From: an uncultured Collinsella sp.
GTDB lineage: Bacteria > Actinomycetota > Coriobacteriia > Coriobacteriales > Coriobacteriaceae
Assembly (NCBI GenBank): GCA_902489775.1
Contig: CABUBH010000037.1
Span: 1-18,882 of the forward strand
Reading direction: 5' to 3'
Length of the DNA stretch: 18,882 nt
In this document: one piece after another, positions 1-5,695 of the stretch
How the letters are laid out: each line of letters starts with the position of its first letter
Numbering within the stretch: position 1 is the first letter of the stretch
Translations under genes and position numbers: made by a program
Notes under the pieces: generated by a model
Seen by the model: the letters and a program-made list of their open reading frames with translations, nothing else
Databases searched by the model: none
What the model was told of the DNA's origin: nothing

Positions 1-58
1 CTGCGCAAGACGAAGGCCACATTAAGTGGCCTTCTTTGCGTGCGGAACTCGCGATAAA
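1..58. repeat. Hairpin-bearing intergenic repeat, copy 1
   Basis: A 58-nt element that recurs at 4787-4844 with 52 of 58 positions identical. It holds a perfect 9-bp stem (12-20 with 26-34) around an ATTAA loop, then a fully conserved 20-nt tail (39-58) ending in GCGATAAA. The stem base pair 13/33 is A-T here and G-C in the other copy, a compensatory change that suggests the hairpin itself is conserved. There is no T-run after the stem, so a standard terminator is unlikely. The element may extend beyond the left edge of the window. Confidence 0.75.
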
Positions 59-194
59 GTTCATATGCGCCGCCCGGCTCCCGCGGCTCTCAGGGGCATC
101 TCTCATGCAAAAACTGTCGTGGGGTAAAGTCTGAGGTCAGTGGCGTTTTATACCGAGAAATCCAAAAAAGTTGAAAATTCATTACAAATTTGCG

Positions 195-223
195 TTGACT
201 TTAGGTAACTAAAGTTTCATACT
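195..223 (+). promoter_or_regulatory. Candidate promoter of the cstA leader with internal palindrome
   Basis: TTGACT at 195-200 and CATACT at 218-223 are separated by 17 nt, a good match to sigma-70-type boxes, placing the transcript start near 230. Between them is an inverted repeat, ACTTTAG (198-204), GTAA, CTAAAGT (209-215), with perfect 7-bp arms. A palindrome in this position is where a repressor would occlude RNA polymerase. The half-site TTAGGT recalls DtxR/MntR-family boxes, but the regulator is not identifiable from this window. Confidence 0.6.
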
Positions 224-294
224 CCTTTTCAACCACTGGGGGATGTGAACACGCACGGATCGTTCGCATCATGATTGAAGAGGATTTCTTAGAC

Positions 295-339
295 ATGTTC
301 ACGCATCAGCTAAACATTATCAGCGTAGTAATTATCTGA
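295..339 (+). CDS. Putative Ile/Val-rich leader peptide (14 aa)
   Basis: A 14-codon frame upstream of cstA that reads MFTHQLNIISVVII and stops at TGA 337-339. Seven of its 14 residues are Leu, Ile or Val, clustered just before the stop. GAAGAGGA (277-284) lies 10 nt before the ATG and is a plausible ribosome binding site; an in-frame ATG at 271 would give 22 residues. The stop codon lies inside a stem that pairs 302-309 with 336-343, and two alternative hairpins and a terminator follow. By analogy with ilv and leu leaders, ribosome stalling at the Ile/Val codons under starvation would change the fold. Role is inferred from layout. Confidence 0.6.
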   Translation: MFTHQLNIISVVII

Positions 340-429
340 TGCGGGTTAGCACATACAGCTAGCCCGTACGATAACGGGCGGCTGATGAAGATGAGGGCCG
401 TCGAGCGCAACCGACGGCCCTCATTTTTT
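302..429 (+). promoter_or_regulatory. Candidate transcription attenuator upstream of cstA
   Basis: Competing RNA structures can be drawn by hand. CGCATCAG (302-309) pairs with CTGATGCG (336-343). Stem 342-350/358-366 (9 bp with one G-U) competes with stem 362-367/374-379, because both use the GCCCG at 362-366. CATCAGC (304-310) can also pair with GCTGATG (381-387). The series ends in the terminator at 391-429. No segment obviously sequesters the 5' arm of the terminator, so the antiterminator step is not resolved. The combination with an Ile/Val-rich leader frame makes translation-dependent attenuation the simplest reading. Confidence 0.5.
391..429 (+). terminator. Intrinsic terminator in the cstA leader
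   Basis: A perfect 13-bp GC-rich stem (391-403 with 412-424), 8-nt loop and six Ts (424-429). It lies 35 nt before the cstA start codon and about 160 nt after the likely transcript start, so it would stop most cstA transcription unless antitermination occurs. Confidence 0.85.
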
Positions 430-464
430 ATGTCTAGGAAGTTCTTTTTAGAGGAGGAAATGTA

Positions 465-2354
465 ATGAACGGAGTTTTGCTCATGGTTGTGGCTGCGGCG
501 GTGCTCGCCTGCGGCTATCTGGGCTACGGCCGCTGGCTGGCCAACAAGTGGGGCGTTGACAAAGAGGCCCTCACGCCGGCCAAGCGCATGAAGGACGGCA
601 AGAGCTTCTCGCCCGTCTCTGCCTTCACCGCGTTCTCGCACCAGTTCAGCTCGATCTGCGGTGCTGGCCCTGTCACGGGTACGATCGTCGCCATGGCCTT
701 TGGCTGGCTGCCCGTCGTGCTCTGGGTCCTCGTCGGCGGTATCTTCTTTGGTGCCGTCCACGACTTTGGTGCTCTGTACGCTTCGATGAAGAACAACGGC
801 AAGTCGCTCGCTCAGCTCATCGAGAAGTACATCGGCAAGACCGGCCGTCGCCTGTTCCTGCTGTTCTGCTGGCTGTTCTGCATCATCGTCATCGCCGCCT
901 TCACCGACATGGTCTGCAAGACGTTCATGTTCACCCCGGCCGTTGACGCTTCTGGTGCTGCTGCCGGTGCCATCGACTTCACCAAGTCCTATGCCGCCGG
1001 CTGCGCTGGTACCATCTCCATCCTGTTCACCTTCGTCGCTATCGCCTTTGGTTGGGCCCAGAAGAAGTTCAACCTCACCGGTGCTGCCGAGTTCGTCACC
1101 GGCGTGGTCCTCATGGTTCTCATGTTCGCCGTCGGTATGCAGTTCCCGGTCTACCTGGATAAGTTCCAGTGGTTCGCCGTCGTCATGGTCTACCTGGTCT
1201 TCGCTGGCGCTATGCCCATCCAGATGCTCAAGACCCCGCGTGACTACCTCACTTCCATCATGATGATCGTCATGATCGTCTGCGCTGTCCTCGGCATCGT
1301 CGTCCTGGGCGTCAACGGTCAGGCCACTATCACCGCTCCGGTCTTCACCGGCTTCTCCACTGCCTCCGGCATGATGTTCCCGGTCCTGTTCGTCTCCGTC
1401 GCTTGCGGTGCTCTCTCCGGTTTCCACAGCCTCGTTTCTTCCGGCACCTCTTCTAAGCAGGTCGAGAAGGAGCAGGACGCCGTCAAGGTCGGTTACGGCG
1501 CCATGATCGTCGAGTCCTTCGTCGGCATCCTTGCCATCATCGTCGCCGGCATCATGTTCTCCGACATGAACACCGCCGGTACCGGCGCCCTCAACGCCGG
1601 TGTCGCTTCCACCCCGTTCCAGATCTTCGCCGCTGGCATCTCCCGCGGTATGCAGGCCTTCGGTGTTGACGGCACGCTCGCTACCGTCTTTATGACCATG
1701 AACGTCTCTGCTCTGGCCCTGACCTCGCTCGACGCCGTCGCCCGCATCGCCCGCACTTCGTTCTCCGAGTTCTTTGCCCAGACCAACGATGCCCTGGCCA
1801 TCGAGTCCAAGGCCGGCTATATGAAGGTCCTCGGCAACCCCTGGTTCGCCACGGTCGTTACCCTGCTTCCCGGTCTTGCCCTCGCTTTTGGTGGCTATGC
1901 CAACATCTGGCCGCTCTTTGGTGCTTCCAACCAGCTGCTCGGCGGCATGACCATGATCACCCTCGCCGTGTTCTGTAAGTGCACCGGCCGCAAGGGCTGG
2001 ATGCTCTACGTGCCCGTCGTCTTCCTGCTCTGCTGCACCTTCACCTCGCTGGTCCAGAGCGCCATGGGCTGCATGGTCGCTGTCCAGGCTTACGGCTTCT
2101 TCGGCACCATCCCGGCTACCGCCACCACGGCCGCCGTCTCCGTCGCCGCCACCAAGGGCCTGCAGCTTGTCTTTGCCGTTCTGCTGATGGTCCTGGGCCT
2201 CATCGTTGCCGTCAACTGCCTCAAGGAGTTCTTCGGCAAGGAGGCCGGTTCCATGCCCGACGAGGAGCCCGAGTGGTCCGAGATGGGCAAGGCCGAGTAT
2301 GGTCGCGCTGCTGCCGCTGAGGCTCCTGCCGACGCCGAGGCCGCCCAGGCTTAG
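465..2354 (+). CDS. cstA: CstA-family peptide/pyruvate transporter
   Basis: A 629-residue multi-spanning membrane protein of the carbon starvation protein A family. Family hallmarks are visible: FSHQFSSICGAGPVTG near residues 58-73, GAVHDFGALYASMK around 99-112, and GASNQLLGGMTM near 485-496. Hydrophobic segments run almost the whole length, with a short acidic and Ala-rich cytoplasmic tail from about residue 600. It is shorter than the Escherichia coli members (about 700 residues), which is usual for Gram-positive versions. E. coli CstA and BtsT (YjiY) act in peptide and/or pyruvate uptake during nutrient limitation; the substrate here is not shown. GAGGAGG (451-457) sits 7 nt before the ATG. 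The gene is monocistronic between two terminators. Control by the Ile/Val-type leader would fit a peptide importer that supplies amino acids. Confidence 0.9.
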   Translation: MNGVLLMVVAAAVLACGYLGYGRWLANKWGVDKEALTPAKRMKDGKSFSPVSAFTAFSHQFSSICGAGPVTGTIVAMAFGWLPVVLWVLVGGIFFGAVHDFGALYASMKNNGKSLAQLIEKYIGKTGRRLFLLFCWLFCIIVIAAFTDMVCKTFMFTPAVDASGAAAGAIDFTKSYAAGCAGTISILFTFVAIAFGWAQKKFNLTGAAEFVTGVVLMVLMFAVGMQFPVYLDKFQWFAVVMVYLVFAGAMPIQMLKTPRDYLTSIMMIVMIVCAVLGIVVLGVNGQATITAPVFTGFSTASGMMFPVLFVSVACGALSGFHSLVSSGTSSKQVEKEQDAVKVGYGAMIVESFVGILAIIVAGIMFSDMNTAGTGALNAGVASTPFQIFAAGISRGMQAFGVDGTLATVFMTMNVSALALTSLDAVARIARTSFSEFFAQTNDALAIESKAGYMKVLGNPWFATVVTLLPGLALAFGGYANIWPLFGASNQLLGGMTMITLAVFCKCTGRKGWMLYVPVVFLLCCTFTSLVQSAMGCMVAVQAYGFFGTIPATATTAAVSVAATKGLQLVFAVLLMVLGLIVAVNCLKEFFGKEAGSMPDEEPEWSEMGKAEYGRAAAAEAPADAEAAQA

Positions 2355-2393
2355 TCGATCGGACGGATTGAATCCTCCATCTCTATGACTCGG

Positions 2394-2431
2394 AAAGACC
2401 GGGTCCGCAGAACGCGGGCCCGGTCTTTTTT
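2394..2431 (+). terminator. Intrinsic terminator after cstA
   Basis: A 15-bp stem (2394-2408 with 2414-2428, one G-U pair), a 5-nt loop and a T-run through 2431. It lies 40 nt past the cstA stop and separates cstA from the next gene. Confidence 0.9.
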
Positions 2432-2472
2432 CTTGTGAAGACAGACGATGTTGGGGGTGTTCTCGCAGATGT

Positions 2473-2503
2473 TTTGCGTGGACGGGCACGCGCGTTGTAC
2501 CAT
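2473..2503 (+). promoter_or_regulatory. Weak candidate promoter for the TOPRIM-protein gene
   Basis: TTGCGT (2473-2478) and TACCAT (2498-2503, preceded by TTG) are separated by 19 nt. The match is mediocre and the spacing long. Support is mainly positional: it lies after the cstA terminator and about 35 nt before the chosen GTG start. Confidence 0.3.
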
Positions 2504-2537
2504 ATGGACGTATATGTGTGCATATGAAAGGGGCCCC

Positions 2538-4730
2538 GTGGCCAAGACGGTATATTCCGATAATCAGAACAATGTCGATGCCCTGGCCGAGCGCCTGGGC
2601 AGTCAGACATCGCTTTCTGCCGAGCGGGCTAAGCTCGTTGCCTACGACCTGCTCTGCCGCAAGGCGCTCAAGATCAAGTCGAGCGCTCTGGCGCAAATTT
2701 TCCGCTCCGTGGATAAGGAGTGCGATACCAAGGCGATGCGCGATGAGCTTATCGCGGCGAATATCGTGACCAAGATCGAAGGTAGCGGCATTAACGGGCG
2801 CCCGGCGTTCTATACCATCAATGCCGAGATTCGCGATGCGCGGGAGCAGCCTGTTGAGGTTGCCGAAGAGGCTTCCGCCGATGATTCCGTTGAGATGCCC
2901 ACTGTGGAGGAAGTTGCCCCGCGTGAGCATGTTGATACTGACGAGCTGCTCGATGAGCATGTCGTGCGCGCCTTTACCGCCAAGGCGGGGCGAGGCGGCT
3001 TTGGCGGAGGCGGCAAGCGCGATGCGCAACGTCGTGCCCAGCAGGAACGCTTCCGTCGCGCCGTGGCTCAAAAGGACGGGGCCGATATCGAGGCTGTCGA
3101 GAACGAGCCCGTCGCCGAGCCGCAGGAGCCTGCGAAAGAGCAGAAGTCCACTGAGCCTCGGGAGACCAAGCGTCGTCGCGGTGCTCACTTTAAGGCTGCG
3201 CAGCAGGATGTCGCGCATGAGGCTGAAGAGCCTTCCGAGGTTGCAGACGATGTTGAGGAGTCTGCCAAGAGGGCTCCGGGTTCGTGTCGTCCCGGCCGCG
3301 GTTTTGTGGGACGCGCGTATCCCGTAAAGCGTCAGGAGAAGGGCGAGCCGGCTTCGACCGTTCAGGTCGAGAAGGCCGAACAAACCGAGAAAACTGTTGA
3401 GCCGGCGACTCGCGAGCAGAAGCCTGTTGAGCCGCAGCTTGAGGTTGATGCCGAGGCCAAGGGCCAGCAGCCTACTGATGAGCGGACGGAGCAGAGCGCG
3501 TCGAGCAAGCCTCGCCGCCGTCGCCATCGTGGGGGCCGCAGTTCCCATGCCGAGACTGCAGCCGAGAAGACCACGCCGCAGGACGAGGATGCGACTGCCG
3601 AGGTTTCTTCGGGGCAGCCTAAGCGCCAGCCGGCGAAGGAGAGCAAGTCCGATCGTCCGCAGAGGCAGGCGTCTATGCCAAAGCGCGAGCGCAATTTCCA
3701 AGGCGATTCTAAGCGCAAGTCTCAGAAGAAGCCGGAGTCTGCCGTAGCAGATACTGCTACCCAGCAGCCCGAGTCGGCCGTCCACGGCGAGGTATCGGCG
3801 TTTGCCCTTGCTCGCGTTTTGGGCAGGCAGCTGCTCAAAGTTGTCCCTACGCCTACGGCGCTCTCTAAGATCAAGGAGCAGCAGACACAGATCGTAAAGG
3901 TCGAGGGCAAGGACGGCAAAAAGGCTCCGCAGCGCACTCAGCACAACGAGATGTCCAACCGCAAGATTGCCGAGGAAATTGCGATCATCCAGGCTTGGAT
4001 TGAGCAGAATCGCGGTGCCGACACGCCGGTCGCTTCGCGTCGCCAGCGCGCCTACCAGATTTTTAACGATGAGAAGGCCTTTGACGGCAAGCACGGCGAG
4101 CGCCTGATTCGGCGTATGACCGAAAAAGGTATCAGCATGCAGGCGATTAAGGTCGCCCCCAACCGCCCCGTGCACTTTACGGGTTTCTTTACGCTGGGCG
4201 CCGACAAGCCGTTCATTATGGTCGAGAACCTAGACACCTATGACGAAATCGTCAAGCTCCTGCGCGGCCGCAAGCACGCCAAGCTTTTTGGCACCAAGGT
4301 GGGCGGCGTGATCTTTGGCGGTGGCTGCAAGGCGAGCGTTTCGCACGCACTGGATGATTATCTGGCCGAGATCGGCTATCGCTTTAACTATGTCTACTAC
4401 GTGGGCGACATCGACCGAGAGGGTGCGCGCATTGTCGAGCAGACCCGTAACGCCAATGTGGTAGAGATTCGCCTGCATGCCGGTATGTATCGCGCCATGC
4501 TTGCCGAGCACAAGCGTCGCGTGAAGGCCGGCGGAGAGTGCGAACCCGCAGCTGCCAACCAGGGTGTGCCGCAGAACCTGGCGGCGACGATCAAGGATCT
4601 GCCCATGGTCACGCGCGTGCAGTTCCGCAACGTGCTGCGCGAGGGCGGACGCATTCCACAGGAGATTCTGATGACCGCCGACTATCGGGATGGCGACTCG
4701 GGAAGCTTCGACCGCATGCTGAACAACTAA
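2538..4730 (+). CDS. JetD-like (DUF2220) TOPRIM protein with long disordered linker
   Basis: A 730-residue protein. Residues about 1-100 look like a winged-helix domain. Residues about 100-420 are a charged Glu/Ala/Lys/Pro/Arg linker with Gly-rich and Arg-rich patches (GRGGFGGGGKR near 151-161, KRRR at 211, KPRRRRHRGGR at 324-334). From about 422 the protein becomes globular. RQRAYQIFNDEK (502-513) resembles the segment before the nuclease domain in JetD proteins. A TOPRIM signature follows: acidic VEN (562-564, Glu563) and GDIDREG (623-629, Asp624 and Asp626). JetD is the plasmid-cutting subunit of Wadjet; its partners JetA, JetB and JetC are absent here. GTG 2538 is preferred because AAAGGGG lies just upstream. 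The in-frame ATG at 2448 would add 30 residues that look like translated promoter. The structural call is fairly firm; the function is unknown. Confidence 0.65.
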   Translation: MAKTVYSDNQNNVDALAERLGSQTSLSAERAKLVAYDLLCRKALKIKSSALAQIFRSVDKECDTKAMRDELIAANIVTKIEGSGINGRPAFYTINAEIRDAREQPVEVAEEASADDSVEMPTVEEVAPREHVDTDELLDEHVVRAFTAKAGRGGFGGGGKRDAQRRAQQERFRRAVAQKDGADIEAVENEPVAEPQEPAKEQKSTEPRETKRRRGAHFKAAQQDVAHEAEEPSEVADDVEESAKRAPGSCRPGRGFVGRAYPVKRQEKGEPASTVQVEKAEQTEKTVEPATREQKPVEPQLEVDAEAKGQQPTDERTEQSASSKPRRRRHRGGRSSHAETAAEKTTPQDEDATAEVSSGQPKRQPAKESKSDRPQRQASMPKRERNFQGDSKRKSQKKPESAVADTATQQPESAVHGEVSAFALARVLGRQLLKVVPTPTALSKIKEQQTQIVKVEGKDGKKAPQRTQHNEMSNRKIAEEIAIIQAWIEQNRGADTPVASRRQRAYQIFNDEKAFDGKHGERLIRRMTEKGISMQAIKVAPNRPVHFTGFFTLGADKPFIMVENLDTYDEIVKLLRGRKHAKLFGTKVGGVIFGGGCKASVSHALDDYLAEIGYRFNYVYYVGDIDREGARIVEQTRNANVVEIRLHAGMYRAMLAEHKRRVKAGGECEPAAANQGVPQNLAATIKDLPMVTRVQFRNVLREGGRIPQEILMTADYRDGDSGSFDRMLNN

Positions 4731-4738
4731 ATTCCGCC

Positions 4739-4875
4739 GGCCCCGGGAGAGCGGGGACACCGGCTTAGGTTTCCTGCTCTACAGTCCTGCTCACGACGGA
4801 GGCCACATTAAGTGGCCTCCTGTTCGTGCGGAACTCGCGATAAACCTAAGCCGGTGTCCCCGCTCTCCCGGGGCC
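4739..4875. repeat. 34-bp perfect inverted repeat enclosing hairpin repeat copy 2
   Basis: Positions 4739-4772 and 4842-4875 are exact reverse complements (34 of 34), separated by 69 nt that contain the hairpin element at 4787-4844. The arms are GC-rich (GGCCCCGGGAGAGCGGGG on the left) and end inward in TTAGGTTT and AAACCTAA. The left arm begins 8 nt after the stop codon of the TOPRIM-protein gene, so the transcript would fold into a long nested stem that could protect or end the mRNA. No transposase is nearby, and the origin of the inversion is unclear. Confidence 0.85.
4787..4844. repeat. Hairpin-bearing intergenic repeat, copy 2
   Basis: Aligns without gaps to 1-58, with six differences in 58 positions. 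The 9-bp stem is 4798-4806 with 4812-4820 around ATTAA, and the last 20 nt (4825-4844) are identical to 39-58. The pair of changes at 4799 and 4819 keeps the stem paired (A-T in copy 1, G-C here). It sits in the loop of the larger 34-bp inverted repeat, whose right arm shares its last three bases. Confidence 0.8.
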
Positions 4876-4980
4876 TGTCGTGGCTTGGTTGTTGCATGCG
4901 GCTCGCTTTTCGGAACCGGGCTGATAGGCGTGCCTCAAAAAATCTACCCCAGTCGCTGTGTAGGGTGTCTATAAAGAGCC

Positions 4981-5210
4981 GTGGCCAAAAAACATCAAAT
5001 ATGAGTACTGATATTCTTTTAGTAGTAGTAATTTTGACCACATTTAAGGTGATTTGACGTGTCGATCGAGCAGATAAGCTGCCGTATCTCCTCAAGTGTT
5101 CATTAAAGGAAGACCTTGATGCGAATAAATCTCATTAAGATCTTCTTTTATTAACGAAAATAATGTAGCTACAACGGTAACAGTACTCATATTTGCCGTT
5201 TTTTGGCCAC
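4981..5210. repeat. Convergent pair of 30-nt near-identical elements
   Basis: Positions 4981-5010 and 5181-5210 are inverted copies matching at 28 of 30 positions. Each reads GTGGCCAAAAAAC, two variable bases, then CAAATATGAGTACTG. The sequence between them is AT-rich, unlike the surroundings. Each copy contains an ATG that opens a small frame: 5001-5057 on + (18 residues, MSTDILLVVVILTTFKVI) and 5092-5190 on - (32 residues, beginning MSTVTVVATLFSLIK). Neither has a Shine-Dalgarno sequence, so these are reported as part of the repeat rather than as genes. The hydrophobic character and shared MST start are worth noting. Confidence 0.7.
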
Positions 5211-5245
5211 AGTCCTTCGGAGGGTCCTCGAAAATAGTCCCGAGC

Positions 5246-5274
5246 CGGCACTTTAGGAACGTCCCTAAGTGCCG
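5246..5274. other. Stem-loop in gene-free region
   Basis: CGGCACTT with AAGTGCCG and AGG with CCT form an 11-bp stem (5246-5257 with 5264-5274) interrupted by one bulged T at 5254, with loop AACGTC. No T-run follows, so it is not a standard terminator. It lies just beyond the right-hand copy of the convergent 30-mers. Confidence 0.5.
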
Positions 5275-5278
5275 ACAC

Positions 5279-5531
5279 CGCGTCTGCCTGCGGTGGCCGC
5301 GCGCCGCTGCGTCGCTCCGCATCCTTGCGGGTTCGGATCCCTCCGCTTGGCGGCGTTGGCTCGATTTGCTTGACGTGAGGGGCTCTTGACTGGTGTGGGA
5401 CGGAGGGATTCCGCGTCCGCCTGGTCGGCGGCCGCGCCCCGCTGCGTCGCTTCGCTCCTTGCGTGCTGCGCTGGAAAACGCTTCGCGTTTCCTCAGCTCC
5501 GCACCCTTGCGGGTTCGAATTCCTCCGCTTG
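5279..5531. repeat. Degenerate direct repeats before tRNA-Gln
   Basis: Two nested direct repeats. The block 5279-5330 recurs at about 5412-5463, by eye roughly four fifths identical, sharing CCGCTGCGTCGCT. A 31-nt stretch at 5319-5349 recurs at 5501-5531 with 28 of 31 matches, sharing CCTTGCGGGTTCG and CCTCCGCTTG. These pieces resemble tRNA T-arm sequence on the + strand but no complete tRNA can be folded from them. The several overlapping open frames here on both strands are compositional products of the repeats and look like no protein family. Confidence 0.6.
5393..5411 (-). pseudogene. Duplicated 3' end of tRNA-Gln (fragment)
   Basis: TGGGACGGAGGGATTC at 5396-5411 is identical over 16 nt to 5587-5602, the T-arm and acceptor end of tRNA-Gln on the minus strand. 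Read on the minus strand, the fragment ends in CCCACACCA. Nothing upstream folds as a tRNA body. It may be a scar of element integration into the tRNA 3' end (an att-like repeat) or of local duplication; no integrase gene lies between the copies. Confidence 0.55.
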
Positions 5532-5541
5532 CCCACAAGAA

Positions 5542-5573
5542 AGCGCCCTGGGCCGTTATGGGCTCAGGGCGCT
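5542..5573 (-). terminator. Terminator downstream of tRNA-Gln
   Basis: A 13-bp stem, 5542-5554 with 5561-5573, including AGCGCCCTG with CAGGGCGCT and a G-U pair, and loop GTTATG. On the minus strand it is followed by TTCTTG, a weak U-tract, 10 nt past the tRNA 3' end. On the plus strand it is followed by CAGTTTT, so it could work in both directions. Confidence 0.65.
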
Positions 5574-5582
5574 CAGTTTTAA

Positions 5583-5657
5583 TGGCTGGGACGGAGGGAT
5601 TCGAACCCCCAACAGCCGGCACCAAAAACCGGAGTTCTACCGTTGAACTACGTCCCA
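5583..5657 (-). tRNA. tRNA-Gln (anticodon UUG)
   Basis: The minus strand folds into a standard cloverleaf. Acceptor TGGGACG (5657-5651) pairs with CGTCCCA (5593-5587). The anticodon stem CCGGT/GCCGG encloses loop TTTTGGT with anticodon TTG. The T-arm is GGGGGTTCGAATCCCTC-like. Discriminator G (5586) and an encoded CCA (5585-5583) end the 75-nt gene. It reads CAA, and CAG by wobble. It lies 38 nt downstream of the stop codon of the peptidoglycan-binding protein gene on the same strand, so it could be processed from that transcript or have its own promoter, which I could not place. Confidence 0.95.
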
Positions 5658-5695
5658 ATGTGTGGTGTTGCCCAAAAGCAACTCGTCTAGTTTAC

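Noticed and set aside
2448..2537. Upstream in-frame ATG extending the TOPRIM protein by 30 residues
   Set aside because: The added stretch (MLGVFSQMFCVDG...) overlaps the likely promoter and lacks a Shine-Dalgarno sequence, while GTG 2538 has AAAGGGG just upstream.
306..4175. A 1289-residue minus-strand open frame spanning cstA and most of the TOPRIM-protein gene
   Set aside because: It runs antisense to two well-supported genes, crosses the intergenic terminator and promoter, and has a low-complexity Leu/Arg/Gly/Asp/Glu composition. Long antisense frames are expected from this codon bias.
4739..5210. Insertion sequence or composite transposon
   Set aside because: Inverted repeats are present but enclose no transposase or other enzyme frame, and no target-site duplication is apparent.
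5092..5658. Several overlapping frames of 86-188 residues in the repeat region on both strands
   Set aside because: They translate tRNA-Gln, its duplicated 3' end and direct repeats (GGIRTRK-type peptides), a familiar misannotation pattern. No protein family is recognisable.
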